Shown: positions 26,396 through 35,938, counted from the first letter of the stretch. The stretch: DNA of 64,000 nucleotides from Paenibacillus_F sp047238265 (GCF_047238265.1 NZ_JBDFMM010000001.1:2604001-2668000), one strand, 5' to 3'. The notes: generated by a model not told the origin, from the letters alone. Translations and numbers: made by a program.

Positions 26396-27184
26396 ATGAA
26401 GCTGGAAATGACAACCGGCCGTCTCGAATTGTACAAATATGAGGAAGCATATAAGAACGAGCCGCACAGCCATCCCGACTGGTTTCAGGTGACCATCTCT
26501 GTCCGCGGAGCCTGTGAGTTTACGCAATCAGGCAGAAACTACCGCTTGGCGGAAGGAGAAGTGCTGTTCCAGCGTCCCGCCGAGGAGCATCATTTCAGGA
26601 CGGGACCGGGGGAAAGCGTACTGATTGTTAAGCTGCACGAAAGTCTCTTTCCCGTACCGGAAGGCTGCGGAAACCGGCTCGACGTGAACCCCTCCGAAGC
26701 GGACGAAAAGTTCGGAGTCTGGACGTCCGGCTTGATCAATTCCCGGAACGAGCACAGCCTGCGGGCCGCCGAAAGCCTCGTGGTGCTTGATGTAAAGCGG
26801 ATGCTGGAGACGGGGGTGCCGGCGGCGGGCGGACAGGAGACGGAGCTGACCGTTTCCATAGCGGACCCTCATTTGCGGGAGGCCTGGGACTATATCCATG
26901 CCCATTACAAATCCGCGATTTCCGTCGAAACTCTGTCGGCCATCGCCCTGCAAAGCCGGTATCATTTCATCCGGTCCTTCAAAGCGGCGGCAGGGCTGAC
27001 TCCTCATCAAACCGTGCTGAAACTGAGAATGCGGGAGGCCCGGCGGCTGCTTGTCCGGACAAACGAAACCGTTACGGCGATCAGTGCGGGACTCGGTTTC
27101 TCAAGCGCGAGCCAGTTTTACCGGGCGTTCCTCAAAGACACGGGAAAAACGCCCGAACAGTACCGCCGCGACAGCCGCGGTTAA
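26396..27184 (+). CDS. AraC-family transcriptional regulator
   Basis: A 262-residue regulator. Residues 1-90 form a cupin fold (NEPHSHPDWFQVTISVRGAC, LAEGEVLFQRPAEEHHF). Residues 155-258 are the AraC DNA-binding domain (ISVETLSAIALQSRYHFIRSF, then AISAGLGFSSASQFYRAFLK, ending KTPEQYRRD). GGGAGG lies nine bases before ATG 26396. Its target is unknown; the divergent ATPase gene 152 bp away is one candidate. Confidence 0.88.
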   Translation: MKLEMTTGRLELYKYEEAYKNEPHSHPDWFQVTISVRGACEFTQSGRNYRLAEGEVLFQRPAEEHHFRTGPGESVLIVKLHESLFPVPEGCGNRLDVNPSEADEKFGVWTSGLINSRNEHSLRAAESLVVLDVKRMLETGVPAAGGQETELTVSIADPHLREAWDYIHAHYKSAISVETLSAIALQSRYHFIRSFKAAAGLTPHQTVLKLRMREARRLLVRTNETVTAISAGLGFSSASQFYRAFLKDTGKTPEQYRRDSRG

Positions 27185-27196
27185 ATGCCAACCGAC

Positions 27197-27229
27197 AAAA
27201 AACGGCCGTTCCCGCAGCCGTTTTTTTTG
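27197..27229 (+). terminator. intrinsic terminator after AraC gene
   Basis: AAAAAACGGC / GCCGTTTTTTTT hairpin with a 10-base loop. Confidence 0.8.
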
Positions 27230-27436
27230 TGTGTTTAACATGAGCTGCGACTGTTTTTGTTAGAGCGCAGTTCTTCTCGGGCCAGACTTTCTTGTTTTAA
27301 TCCATTAAACCGATGCCTGAGTGACGCATTACTTAGTTAAATGGTCCTGTTTTCCATAGGATTATAAGACTATATACATTAATATCCATTTTCCTATAGA
27401 TTAGTAATACAAACAAATATTTATAGTTAAAGGAGA

Positions 27437-28711
27437 ATGATTATGTCTCAATGGAAATATCCGCTCTCTACCCGGTTTGTATATCGTGCCCTCTGTCTCG
27501 CTCTGGGGAGCGCCATTCTTTTGTCACCTGTGCAAGCGCTTGCAGCATCGGAAACGTCGCATGCCGTTGAGTCGGGAACTTCTATTTCCTCTCATAAAAA
27601 CGAAAATGATAACGCTTACAGAAACTGGGGGAAACATAAGCGTTTAACTCAGGGGAGCTCGCTTGAAGTCGGTGAGAGTCGTGTTCTCAATTCCAGGGAA
27701 ATCCGTAAAGAATGGGACGGTATCGAGCCTGAATACAGTCCGGATAAGGCCGTAGAGGCTGTCAAAGCGGCTCTGCCGCAAAAGGACTACGAGGAACTGT
27801 TTCCATACAGGCTCGGTTCGGCCCAGTGGTTTGAAGCGGCCAAAGGAAAAGAATATTACAAGGAAAACCAGACCGATTATTTTTCGTACGACAATCTTAT
27901 CCAGGCTGTAACCGAAGCGGCGAATATCAAGTACAAGGTCAGCACGCGGAAAGGCTCCAAAAATTCACAGGAAGTTTTCCGGCTGGATAAAGAAGGGAAG
28001 ACGGAAACGTTAGTTTCCCGTTCGGCCGACTTTAATTCGGAAGCCAACCGGAACAAAATCATCGAAACCGAAATCGTGGATTACGGCACCTTTCTGAAAG
28101 AAGGCACGAAGAAAAACCGCAAGCGGGAACTGGCCGCTCTGATGGCTCACCTCTCCCATGAAACGGGCGGCGGTTGGGATGCGGCTCCGGGCGGACCGCT
28201 GCGCTGGGGGCTGTTCTGGAACGAGAACATAGCCGGCAGAACGGGCCAGAACATGTCCAACTTCGTCGATCCAGACAGCTCCAAGCTGTACCCGGGATTC
28301 GGGGATAAGCGCTATTACGGGCGCGGACCGATCATGCTCAGCTGGAACTTCAACTACGGCTTGTTCAGTTCCATCATTTACGGAGACAAGAACATTTTGC
28401 TTAAAAATCCCGAAATCGTGGCGGCCGAAGGAAAAGTCGGTTTCATGACGGCGATTTTGTTCTGGATGACGCCTCAATCTCCGAAGCCTTCCGCGCACGA
28501 TGTGATAGTCGGTAAATGGAAACCGACGAAAGAACAGGCCGTTAAAGGACTGAAGCCCGCCGGATTCGGCATCACGACGATGGTGCTTAACGGGCTGGAA
28601 GAAAATCAGCCTGAGACCCGCCGTGCGGCCCATTACCGGGATATAACCAGCCGTATGGGCCTCGATATTACCGGTGAGAAGCTGGATACGCTGGGAATGA
28701 AGCCGTTCTGA
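27437..28711 (+). CDS. secreted GH19-type chitinase
   Basis: A 424-residue secreted protein. Residues 1-36 are a signal peptide (LGSAILLSPVQALAASE). The catalytic core occupies roughly 210-420 and carries AALMAHLSHETGGGW (first catalytic Glu), PLRWGLFWNENIAG (likely second Glu), the GH19 hallmark YYGRGPIMLSWNFNYG, and FGITTMVLNG. The region 60-200 has no recognised domain. Such enzymes cut chitin with inversion and may serve feeding or attack on fungi. It stands alone before a strong terminator. The ATG has AAAGGAGA upstream. Confidence 0.85.
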   Translation: MIMSQWKYPLSTRFVYRALCLALGSAILLSPVQALAASETSHAVESGTSISSHKNENDNAYRNWGKHKRLTQGSSLEVGESRVLNSREIRKEWDGIEPEYSPDKAVEAVKAALPQKDYEELFPYRLGSAQWFEAAKGKEYYKENQTDYFSYDNLIQAVTEAANIKYKVSTRKGSKNSQEVFRLDKEGKTETLVSRSADFNSEANRNKIIETEIVDYGTFLKEGTKKNRKRELAALMAHLSHETGGGWDAAPGGPLRWGLFWNENIAGRTGQNMSNFVDPDSSKLYPGFGDKRYYGRGPIMLSWNFNYGLFSSIIYGDKNILLKNPEIVAAEGKVGFMTAILFWMTPQSPKPSAHDVIVGKWKPTKEQAVKGLKPAGFGITTMVLNGLEENQPETRRAAHYRDITSRMGLDITGEKLDTLGMKPF

Positions 28712-28735
28712 TCGGCGAAAGGCTGTGTAAATGTG

Positions 28736-28764
28736 AAGCTGCCGGGAAACCGGCAGCTTTTTTG
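28736..28764 (+). terminator. intrinsic terminator after chitinase gene
   Basis: AAGCTGCCGG GAAA CCGGCAGCTT followed by T's: a perfect 10-bp stem. Confidence 0.88.
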
Positions 28765-28815
28765 ATGTGAGGCGGCGGTGAAGATGAGCACCAGAGTAAG
28801 GAGAGGGATATCGCA

Positions 28816-28914
28816 ATGAGTTTTACAAACAGAGTACGAAAACGAAAAAAGAGTCCCGAGTTGACAGGCGGCATAAAAGCACTCTGCTTTGCACCGATTT
28901 TAGCGGCATGGTAA
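28816..28914 (+). CDS. candidate small basic peptide upstream of BceRS-type genes
   Basis: A 32-residue open frame, MSFTNRVRKRKKSPELTGG then IKALCFAPILAAW, with AAGGAGAGGG eight bases before its ATG. The first third is strongly basic and the end hydrophobic. It ends 48 bp before the response regulator gene. I do not recognise it. It could be a leader peptide, a small membrane regulator, or chance. The sequence alone does not settle this. Confidence 0.35.
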   Translation: MSFTNRVRKRKKSPELTGGIKALCFAPILAAW

Positions 28915-28962
28915 TGTAAAACTGTTCCGCTATTTAACTGCTGAAGAGGTTGTGAGGCTGAG

Positions 28963-29664
28963 ATGTATAAAATTTTCATTGTGGAGGACGATCCCAAAAT
29001 CGCCGGCCTTCTGCGTTCCTATCTGGTCAAATACGGGTTCGAGGTGGATGAAGCGGGCGATTTCAGCCGTGTACTTGAAGAATTTCTGGCGTCCGGAGCG
29101 CAGCTGATTCTGCTGGATATCAACCTGCCGAGCTATGACGGGTTTTACTGGTGCCGCCAGATCCGCGCTCATTCCATCTGTCCCATTCTTTTTATATCGG
29201 CCCGGGACAGCCAGATGGATCAGGTTATGGCGCTTGAGAACGGGGCGGACGATTATATAACGAAACCTTACGATATGGAAATCGTTCTGGCCAAAATCCG
29301 CAGTCATCTGCGGAGGGCTTACGGCTCGTATGCCCAGGCACAGGAAGAAAGAACCGTCAAATGCGGATCGCTCGTGCTGTATCCGGAGCGGTACGTCGTC
29401 AGCGTGGACGGCCGTTCCGCCGAACTGACGCAGAAGGAGTCCGTGCTGTTGGAGGCCCTTATGGAGAAACAGGGCCGTGTAGTCGGCCGGGAACGGCTGC
29501 TGGATCTGATGTGGGAAGATCAGCACTTTATAGACGACAACACACTGAACGTATATATTACCCGCGTCCGCAAAAAGCTTAAGGAGCTGGGCTGCCGGCA
29601 GGCCGTGGAGACCGTAAGAGGGGCCGGCTACCGCTTCGGCGCGCCGCCTGCCGAACAGATATGA
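28963..29664 (+). CDS. response regulator, OmpR/BceR type
   Basis: A 233-residue two-component regulator. Residues 1-118 are a receiver domain (FIVEDDPKIAGLL, phosphorylated Asp in LILLDINLPSYDGF, ISAR, KPYD). Residues 130-230 are a winged helix (LTQKESVLLEALM, VGRERLLDLMWEDQHFIDD, VETVRGAGYRFG). Its stop overlaps the start of the kinase gene (ATGA). Together with the downstream kinase and ABC pair it forms a BceRS-BceAB module, which detects peptide antibiotics that bind cell-wall precursors. Confidence 0.93.
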   Translation: MYKIFIVEDDPKIAGLLRSYLVKYGFEVDEAGDFSRVLEEFLASGAQLILLDINLPSYDGFYWCRQIRAHSICPILFISARDSQMDQVMALENGADDYITKPYDMEIVLAKIRSHLRRAYGSYAQAQEERTVKCGSLVLYPERYVVSVDGRSAELTQKESVLLEALMEKQGRVVGRERLLDLMWEDQHFIDDNTLNVYITRVRKKLKELGCRQAVETVRGAGYRFGAPPAEQI

Positions 29665-30653
29665 GCCTGTTCTGGAAGGACCACAAGCCGCTGCTGCTGT
29701 TTTATCTGGCCCAGATGCTGCTGGTGCCCGCACTCTACTGGCTGAGCGGAGAAGGTCGGCCTCCGGGCATCGTGCTGTACGGGATGGCGATCAGCTTTGC
29801 CGTGCTCCTCGTGTACTTCTTGTTCCGGTATTGGCAGCAGAGCATGCTTTACAAGCGCCTGGACGATCCTTCGTCCGCCGCGGACGGCAGTTTCGAGATC
29901 CCGGGCGATTCGCCCCTTGCCGAGGCGTTCCGTGAGGTGCTCCGCGTGAAGGAGCAGGCTTACGAGAAGCGGCTTCACGAGTCTCAAAGCAGGATGGACA
30001 GGCACATCGAGTTTATGAACCGCTGGGTCCACCAGATGAAAACCCCGCTGTCGGTCATGCAGCTTACGCTCCGCGAGCTGGAAGACGAGCATATGCAGAG
30101 CCTGCAGGAAGAACTCGACCGCATGCGCAAAGGGCTGGAGACGGTGCTCTATACGTCGCGGCTGGACCGGTTCAATGAAGATTTCCGCGTGGAGCCGGCG
30201 AACCTTCTGCGGATAGTGAGCGAATCGGTGGCGGAAAACCGGCGCCTTTTTATCCGCAAGGGAATTGCCGCGAAGCTTCTTGTCGGGGAGAGTCTGGAAG
30301 TGTACACGGACCGGAAATGGCTGCGGTTTATGCTCGGCCAGATTTTGACGAATGCCGTTAACTATTCCGCCGGCAAAGGCGACAGTGTCACGATTGCCGC
30401 CGTGAGGCAGGGCAGTGCCACTGTGCTTGAAATTACGGATCAGGGGATCGGGATCGCCCCGGAAGATTTAAAGCGGGTGTTCAACCCGTACTTTACGGGC
30501 CAGCGGGGCAGGCAGTATCACGAATCCACGGGAATGGGCCTCTACCTGGTCAAAGAAATCGCCGGGAAGCTCGGGCATGCCGTCGAGCTGCAATCGGAGG
30601 CGGGAGCGGGCACGACCGTGCGGATCATTTTCCGGCCGGGAAACGGGACCTGA
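29661..30653 (+). CDS. intramembrane-sensing histidine kinase, BceS type
   Basis: A 330-residue kinase with two N-terminal membrane helices and almost no outside loop (LLLFYLAQMLLVPALYW, then FAVLLVYFLFRYW). The phosphorylated His is in HQMKTPLSVMQLTL (residue about 122), with N, G1 and G2 boxes at TNAVNYS, ITDQGIGI and STGMGLYLVKEI. BceS-type kinases have no sensor domain and instead read the flux of the BceAB transporter. ATGA overlap with the regulator gene. Confidence 0.92.
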   Translation: MSLFWKDHKPLLLFYLAQMLLVPALYWLSGEGRPPGIVLYGMAISFAVLLVYFLFRYWQQSMLYKRLDDPSSAADGSFEIPGDSPLAEAFREVLRVKEQAYEKRLHESQSRMDRHIEFMNRWVHQMKTPLSVMQLTLRELEDEHMQSLQEELDRMRKGLETVLYTSRLDRFNEDFRVEPANLLRIVSESVAENRRLFIRKGIAAKLLVGESLEVYTDRKWLRFMLGQILTNAVNYSAGKGDSVTIAAVRQGSATVLEITDQGIGIAPEDLKRVFNPYFTGQRGRQYHESTGMGLYLVKEIAGKLGHAVELQSEAGAGTTVRIIFRPGNGT

Positions 30654-30683
30654 ACGAAGCCCGGAGAGTGGGGCGGGAGATCA

Positions 30684-30781
<98 letters not shown>

Positions 30782-30801
30782 AAGACACCCGTTTAAGACA
30801 G

Positions 30802-30828
30802 GCGCTGCGTAATGCAGCGTTTTTTTTT
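30802..30828 (+). terminator. intrinsic terminator after kinase gene
   Basis: CGCTGC GTAAT GCAGCG stem-loop followed by nine T's, 21 bp after the repeat array. Confidence 0.85.
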
Positions 30829-30877
30829 GCCCGCAGGGGCGCTCCACGGAATACTTCCGAACAGAAAACCGAACATA

Positions 30878-30940
30878 ATCTTAAAGCGATTGTAAGGATG
30901 AGTTAAGGTAAATCCATAGCCGGACGGCCCGGCTTTTTGT
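30878..30940 (+). promoter_or_regulatory. bceAB leader: possible regulator site and hairpin
   Basis: An imperfect inverted repeat ATCTTA...TAAGGAT (30878-30899) could be the response-regulator site. Then AGCCGG / CCGGCT (30918-30934) followed by TTTTT looks like a short terminator inside the leader, 70 bp before the ATPase start. It may be an attenuator or a leftover. Confidence 0.4.
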
Positions 30941-31009
30941 ACAGTAGGGGTAGGCTGGCTGATTCATGAACAACAACCGGACGGACATTCCGGGACAGGA
31001 GTGAGAAAT

Positions 31010-31780
31010 ATGGATGTTTTGCAAGTAAAAGCTCTTCATAAAACGTATCCGGGCAAAGTCGTGACCCAAGCTCTGACCGATATTCATTTAACGATAGGAA
31101 AAGGCGAGTTCGTCGGTATTATGGGCCCTTCGGGAAGCGGCAAAACGACGCTGCTGAACATGGTGTCGACCATTGACCGGCCAAGCTCGGGAGAAGTGAG
31201 CATCAACGGTCAAAACCCGTACCGGATGAAGAAAAAAGAACTGGCGGTATTCCGCCGCAGGCAGCTCGGCTTCGTCTTCCAGGATTTCAACCTGCTGGAT
31301 ACGCTCACGGTCGCCGAAAACATCGTGCTGCCGCTGACGCTGGACAACCGCAAGCTCGGCGAAATGGAGCGCAAGCTGGAAGAAGTCGCCGCGCGTCTGG
31401 GCATTACGGATATTCTCGGCAAACGCGTGTACGAGATATCCGGCGGACAGCGCCAGCGGACGGCCATCGCGAGGGCCGTCATCACTTCGCCGGTTCTGCT
31501 CCTTGCGGACGAACCGACGGGCTCTCTGGACTCCAACGCCTCGCGCGTCGTAATGGAGTCTCTTGCCGAAATCAACGAGCGTGAAGGGACGACGCTCATG
31601 CTCGTGACGCACGATCCGCTCGCGGCGAGCTACTGCCAGCGCATCGTTTTTATCAAAGACGGAAAGCTTGCCGCCGAAATTCACCGGGGCGACAGCAGAC
31701 AGACATTTTTCCAGAACATCATCGACACACTGTCTTTCTGGGGAGGGAATAGCAATGAACTTTCCTCGATTCGCGTTTAA
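31010..31780 (+). CDS. ABC transporter ATPase, BceA type
   Basis: A 256-residue MacB-class ATPase. Walker A is GPSGSGKTT, the Q-loop is FVFQDFNLLDTLTV (the FQ-N-LLDTLTVAENIVLPL run is typical of BceA), the signature ISGGQRQR, Walker B VLLLADEPTGSLD. ATG 31010 is preferred to GTG 31001, with AGGAG eight bases upstream. The gene overlaps the permease start by 26 bp. It powers removal of peptide antibiotics from their membrane-bound targets and is needed for signalling to the kinase. Confidence 0.93.
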   Translation: MDVLQVKALHKTYPGKVVTQALTDIHLTIGKGEFVGIMGPSGSGKTTLLNMVSTIDRPSSGEVSINGQNPYRMKKKELAVFRRRQLGFVFQDFNLLDTLTVAENIVLPLTLDNRKLGEMERKLEEVAARLGITDILGKRVYEISGGQRQRTAIARAVITSPVLLLADEPTGSLDSNASRVVMESLAEINEREGTTLMLVTHDPLAASYCQRIVFIKDGKLAAEIHRGDSRQTFFQNIIDTLSFWGGNSNELSSIRV

Positions 31781-33698
31781 TAACGTCAAACGCAACGGCG
31801 GGGCTTATTTTGCCTATTTCCTGAGCAGCGCGTTTATGGTGATGATCTTTTTCACGTATGCCGTCTTCATTTATCATCCCCAGCTCGACCGCTCCCTGAT
31901 GGGACCGATGACCCGGGCCGGGATGCAGGCCGCCGCGTATGTCGTGTTCATTTTTTCGTTTTTTTTCGTTCTGTATTCCATCAGCATGTTTCTTAAATCC
32001 AGGAACAAGGAATTCGGCATTCTAACGATTCTCGGTGCCGACTCCGGCCAGGTCAACCGGCTGATTTTTCTGGAAAATATGCTGGTCGGGGGAGCTTCTA
32101 TCGTGACGGGCATTTTCAGCGGAATTTTCCTGTCGAAACTGTTTCTGCTGATCAGTGTGAAAATGACCGGAATGGAAGATTTGCCGTTTTACTGGCCGTT
32201 CCGGGCGATTCTTCTGACTGCGGTCTGCTTCGCTCTCTTGTTCTTGGTCATTTCCGTGCTTACGCTGTTTTTTATCCGTAAAAATAACGTTCTTGAGCTG
32301 CTGAACGGCAGCAAGAAGCCTAAAAAAGAGCCGAAGCTGTCGATCTGGCTCTGCCTGCTCGGCTTTATTCTGCTCGCCGTAGGTTTTCTGGCGCTGCGGA
32401 TCGGGGAAGTGGAACCCGCCAATATCTTTATCGCCGCAGCCGCGGGAATTGCGGGGACGTATCTTTTTTATTCGCAGCTCACCGTGCTGGCAACCCGCGC
32501 CGTGAAGCGCAACCGGAAAAGAGTGTGGCGTGGGACACGACTGCTGTGGGTATCGGAGTTCAGTTACAAGCTGAAAGATAACGCACGAATGCTGTTTCTG
32601 GTGACGGTCGTGACTTCCGTGTCCTGCATGAGTGCAGGCTTCGTCCTGTCTTTCGAGCAGGAGAACCGGGCGTATTATTTAAACAACCCTGCGGCCATTC
32701 AATATACGTCTTACGATCCGGATAACGCCGATAAAGAATTGAGAGTTATCGACGGCATGCTGAAGGACGCGGGAACGGCCTACAAACGGCTGGAAACAAA
32801 CTCGTTCTACGCCTTGCTCAAAGGAAAACCGGGTTCCTATGTGGATCTGGTTTCCGAGAGTGAATATAACAAGATCGCGGACGCTTTCGGCAAAGGACTG
32901 CCTCGATTCGGACCCATAAATACCGGGGAAGCCGCTGTCGTTTACACGAAAGAAGCGGGAGCGGCAGACATTTCGGAAGGACCCGTCGAATTGAAAGACC
33001 TGCCCGGTATTTTGCACGTGAAACAGACGCGAAACGCGGAATCGCTGGCTTCTCTGTACAGCTCCGGGACGGTGCTCGTCCTGGAGGATCAAGAGTTTAA
33101 GCGGCTGAAAAGCGTCTCCGAAAAAGATAGTCCGTTCCGCTCCCGGAGCTTTGTTTATCTTGTTCCGGAATGGAATACGGGCAGGCTGCCCGCACCGGAC
33201 AGCCCCGAATCCGTTACCGGCGACAAACTTCTGGCCTGGCACGACGAGCTTCAAAAGAAGCGTGAAACGGACAGCTTCATGTCGACCCGCGCCCATGACT
33301 TTTTGCAGATGCAGCAGGGTACATCGCTATTCCGGTTTATCGGGGTGTTCATCGCGCTTATTTTCTCGATATCGACCGCAAGTTTCCTGTATTTCAAGCT
33401 TCACACGGAGCTGGCGGCGGATAGTCAAATGTACCGGGCGCTTTCGAAGATCGGTCTCAGCGCCGGCGAAATGAGAAAATCGGCGACTGTGCAGATTGCA
33501 CTGCTGTTTTTTATGCCGATCGTGGTTTCGACCGTTCAGACCATCGTCGTTCTGGGTCCTATAATGAACCGTTTCGGCGTTGCCAAATCGCTTGGCCCCG
33601 CCTTGACGGTATCTGCCGCTTTCCTTGCGGCACAGGCGGTTTACTTCCTCATTGTGCGTTCGCGCTATGTGCGTACTTTGAATAAGTGGATGGTCTAA
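31755..33698 (+). CDS. ABC transporter permease, BceB type
   Basis: A 647-residue membrane protein. It starts NFPRFAFNNVKRNGGAYFAYFLSS and carries an FtsX domain near residues 55-180. The large outside domain between the seventh and eighth helices (about 310-530) is the part that meets the peptide antibiotic. Three further helices end it. ATG 31755 has GGGAGGG upstream; the frame is open further back within bceA. Completes the BceRS-BceAB module. The peptide specificity cannot be told from sequence; bacitracin-, nisin- or polymyxin-like agents are typical. Confidence 0.92.
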   Translation: MNFPRFAFNNVKRNGGAYFAYFLSSAFMVMIFFTYAVFIYHPQLDRSLMGPMTRAGMQAAAYVVFIFSFFFVLYSISMFLKSRNKEFGILTILGADSGQVNRLIFLENMLVGGASIVTGIFSGIFLSKLFLLISVKMTGMEDLPFYWPFRAILLTAVCFALLFLVISVLTLFFIRKNNVLELLNGSKKPKKEPKLSIWLCLLGFILLAVGFLALRIGEVEPANIFIAAAAGIAGTYLFYSQLTVLATRAVKRNRKRVWRGTRLLWVSEFSYKLKDNARMLFLVTVVTSVSCMSAGFVLSFEQENRAYYLNNPAAIQYTSYDPDNADKELRVIDGMLKDAGTAYKRLETNSFYALLKGKPGSYVDLVSESEYNKIADAFGKGLPRFGPINTGEAAVVYTKEAGAADISEGPVELKDLPGILHVKQTRNAESLASLYSSGTVLVLEDQEFKRLKSVSEKDSPFRSRSFVYLVPEWNTGRLPAPDSPESVTGDKLLAWHDELQKKRETDSFMSTRAHDFLQMQQGTSLFRFIGVFIALIFSISTASFLYFKLHTELAADSQMYRALSKIGLSAGEMRKSATVQIALLFFMPIVVSTVQTIVVLGPIMNRFGVAKSLGPALTVSAAFLAAQAVYFLIVRSRYVRTLNKWMV

Positions 33699-33720
33699 TC
33701 CAAGAAAGTAGAGAAGGAAC

Positions 33721-34719
33721 ATGACAACTGATATGAATAACAACGGACGAATTGTAACGCTGGATTATGTAAGAGGGTTTGCGCTGCTCGGCATCATTTT
33801 CATCAATATCCGGCAGATGGTATCCGCAACAATGGACCAAACGGCCGAGGATATGGCGGTCAATACGTTTATGGATATAATGGTCAGCCACCGGTTTTAT
33901 GTGATCTTCTCTTTCCTTTTCGGAGTCGGCTTTTATCTCTTCGTTTCCCGGGCGAAGGAGCGGGGAGACCGCGCTATGTATTTATTTGCCCGGAGGCTGC
34001 TTCTGCTGCTGGTGATCGGTCTGGCGCATCACTTTTTTCAGCCGGGAGAAGCGCTTTTGATCTATTCGATTCTGGGGTTCCTGCTGCTGCCTTTCTTTAA
34101 TAGAAAGCCGGCCGTCGTATTTTTGACGGGTTTTATCCTGACGATCGCCGGATGCTTTACGATTTTTCTTTTGGAAATCTGGGGACTGTTTCTGCTCGGT
34201 TTGTGGGCCGGACAGATCGGATTGTTTCAACAAGGTGACCGCTACCGGCGGGGGCTTCTGATCACAATGACCGTTTCCCTGCTGCTCCTGGTTCCGTCTT
34301 ACTATGCTCAGGAAGCCATTCTGGACCGCACGGGGATGGTCGACGTGGCTCTTGCGGCGGGGGGGCTTGCATTCAGCGTCTTATATGTGACGGCGCTCAC
34401 GCTGCTGCTGCGGAGCGAAGCGGCCCGGCGTCTGCTGGCGCCGATGAAGGATCTCGGGAGAATGGCGCTGACCAATTATCTCATGCAGACGGTTCTTATT
34501 CTGTCGCTAAGCGCGCTGTTCAGCTGGCCGAACCGCATCCACGCAACCGAGCTTGCCTGGACGGCGGCGGGTATTCTCTTGATCCAGCTGGCCGCGAGCA
34601 CATGGTGGTTCCGCTATTTTCGGATGGGACCCGCGGAGTACTTGTGGCGGCTGGGAACCTACGGGAAAAAGTCCGTCAGGCATTCCTCCGGCATGTACGA
34701 GACAACGAGAAAAGGATAA
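33721..34719 (+). CDS. DUF418-family membrane protein (YeiB type)
   Basis: A 332-residue protein with about eight to nine helices. It opens with IVTLDYVRGFALLGIIFINI, the signature start of the DUF418/YeiB family, and ends with the DUF418 block LGRMALTNYLMQTVLILSL and WFRYFRMGPAEYLWR. The family's role is unknown, possibly transport or acyl transfer at the membrane. It starts 22 bp after the BceB gene and may be cotranscribed with it. Confidence 0.85.
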   Translation: MTTDMNNNGRIVTLDYVRGFALLGIIFINIRQMVSATMDQTAEDMAVNTFMDIMVSHRFYVIFSFLFGVGFYLFVSRAKERGDRAMYLFARRLLLLLVIGLAHHFFQPGEALLIYSILGFLLLPFFNRKPAVVFLTGFILTIAGCFTIFLLEIWGLFLLGLWAGQIGLFQQGDRYRRGLLITMTVSLLLLVPSYYAQEAILDRTGMVDVALAAGGLAFSVLYVTALTLLLRSEAARRLLAPMKDLGRMALTNYLMQTVLILSLSALFSWPNRIHATELAWTAAGILLIQLAASTWWFRYFRMGPAEYLWRLGTYGKKSVRHSSGMYETTRKG

Positions 34720-34902
34720 CAAATCCTGCCGGACGTTTAACCGCGAATGTGAACATGAAAGGTTGTTCATAAGCCCGGGTAAACGGAGCTTTAAGACGGG
34801 TTTCTGCACTTGTGCCGAACCCCCTCTCGCCGGCTTTTTTCACTTGAAACGGTTTTTGCCGGAAGCGGGTTTGGCTCAAAAAACACGTACCTTATGAACA
34901 GA

Positions 34903-34933
34903 AGAAAGCGGGCCGTGAGGCCCGCTTTCTTTG
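34903..34933. terminator. intrinsic terminator
   Basis: GAAAGCGGGCC GTGA GGCCCGCTTTC: a perfect 11-bp stem followed by TTTG. A TATAAT box (34937-34942) for the next gene follows directly. Confidence 0.75.
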
Positions 34934-34990
34934 TGCTATAATGAAAAAACGAAGGGAAGACCTTTAACTTCCAGAGTGCGGAGGATTTTC

Positions 34991-35917
34991 ATGAAGCTTG
35001 AACGTCTTGTATCCATGATCTATATGCTGCTGAATCATGAAGTGGTGTCCGCTTCGGTTTTGGCCGACAAATACAACGTCTCGCAGCGGACGATATACCG
35101 CGATATGGACGTTATTTGCGCGGCAGGATTTCCCGTCGTTTCTCATCAAGGGGTGAACGGCGGTTACGGAATCATCGAGGGGTACAAGCTGGACAGGAGC
35201 CTGCTCGGCGCCTACGACGTCAATTCCCTGATCACGGTGCTTCAAAGCATCTCCACACTTTTCGGGGAGGACGAGAAAGCGGGAGAGACGATCCGGAAGC
35301 TCCAGACGATCCGCACGGAACCGCTGGCCGAGACCCTGACGATGGACATCGGAAGCCGGAAGGAGATGCTCGAAACGATCCGGCATATACGGGAAGCGGT
35401 TTCCGGGAGGCAGGTGATCCGCTTCCATTATGTTAATTTCAAGAGCGAAAGAACCGTGCGGACCGTCGAGCCTGTCCGTTTAATGTACAAACACGAAGCC
35501 TGGTACCTTTACGCTTATTGTCGTTCCCGCGCGGATTACAGGGAATTCAGGCTGTCGAGGATGAGTTCGCTGGAGCTTACGGAGGAACGTTTCGAGCCTC
35601 GTGAGGTTCCCCCGCAGCGCGGCACGGCCGAGATGAAACGGGACAACGAATCGGCTGCCGGGACGACGGTCAGGCTGAGATTTTCAACGAAAGTGCTGGC
35701 GACCGCTCTCGACCGGTTTTATTATGCGGACAAACGATACGCGGAAGACGGGTCCCTGTATGTCACCTTCAGCGTGGCGGCTATCACCCCTTCTTCCTGG
35801 CTTGCGGAATCGATTCTCAGCTTCGGGGACGGTGTGGAAGTGCTGGAGCCCGGCGAACTGATCGAGGACATCCGGCAGCGGATCGAAAAAATGCGGAATC
35901 TTTACATCAAAGGCTGA
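34991..35917 (+). CDS. WYL-domain transcriptional regulator (YafY/DeoR-like)
   Basis: A 308-residue regulator. Residues 1-60 are a winged helix (LERLVSMIYMLLNHEVVSAS, DKYNVSQRTIYRDMDVI). Residues 135-220 are a WYL ligand-binding domain (VIRFHYVNFKSERTVRTVEP, HEAWYLYAYCRSRADYREF), followed by the WCX extension. ATG 34991 has GGAGG six bases upstream. The DinB-family gene follows 62 bp later, a frequent pairing in Bacilli. Confidence 0.88.
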   Translation: MKLERLVSMIYMLLNHEVVSASVLADKYNVSQRTIYRDMDVICAAGFPVVSHQGVNGGYGIIEGYKLDRSLLGAYDVNSLITVLQSISTLFGEDEKAGETIRKLQTIRTEPLAETLTMDIGSRKEMLETIRHIREAVSGRQVIRFHYVNFKSERTVRTVEPVRLMYKHEAWYLYAYCRSRADYREFRLSRMSSLELTEERFEPREVPPQRGTAEMKRDNESAAGTTVRLRFSTKVLATALDRFYYADKRYAEDGSLYVTFSVAAITPSSWLAESILSFGDGVEVLEPGELIEDIRQRIEKMRNLYIKG

Positions 35918-35938
35918 CATACAGATGTCAGTCTTTTT
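35914..35938 (+). terminator. hairpin with T run after WYL gene
   Basis: CTGACAT ACAG ATGTCAG followed by TCTTTTTG. The stem overlaps the stop codon. It may only partly stop transcription into the DinB gene. Confidence 0.6.
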
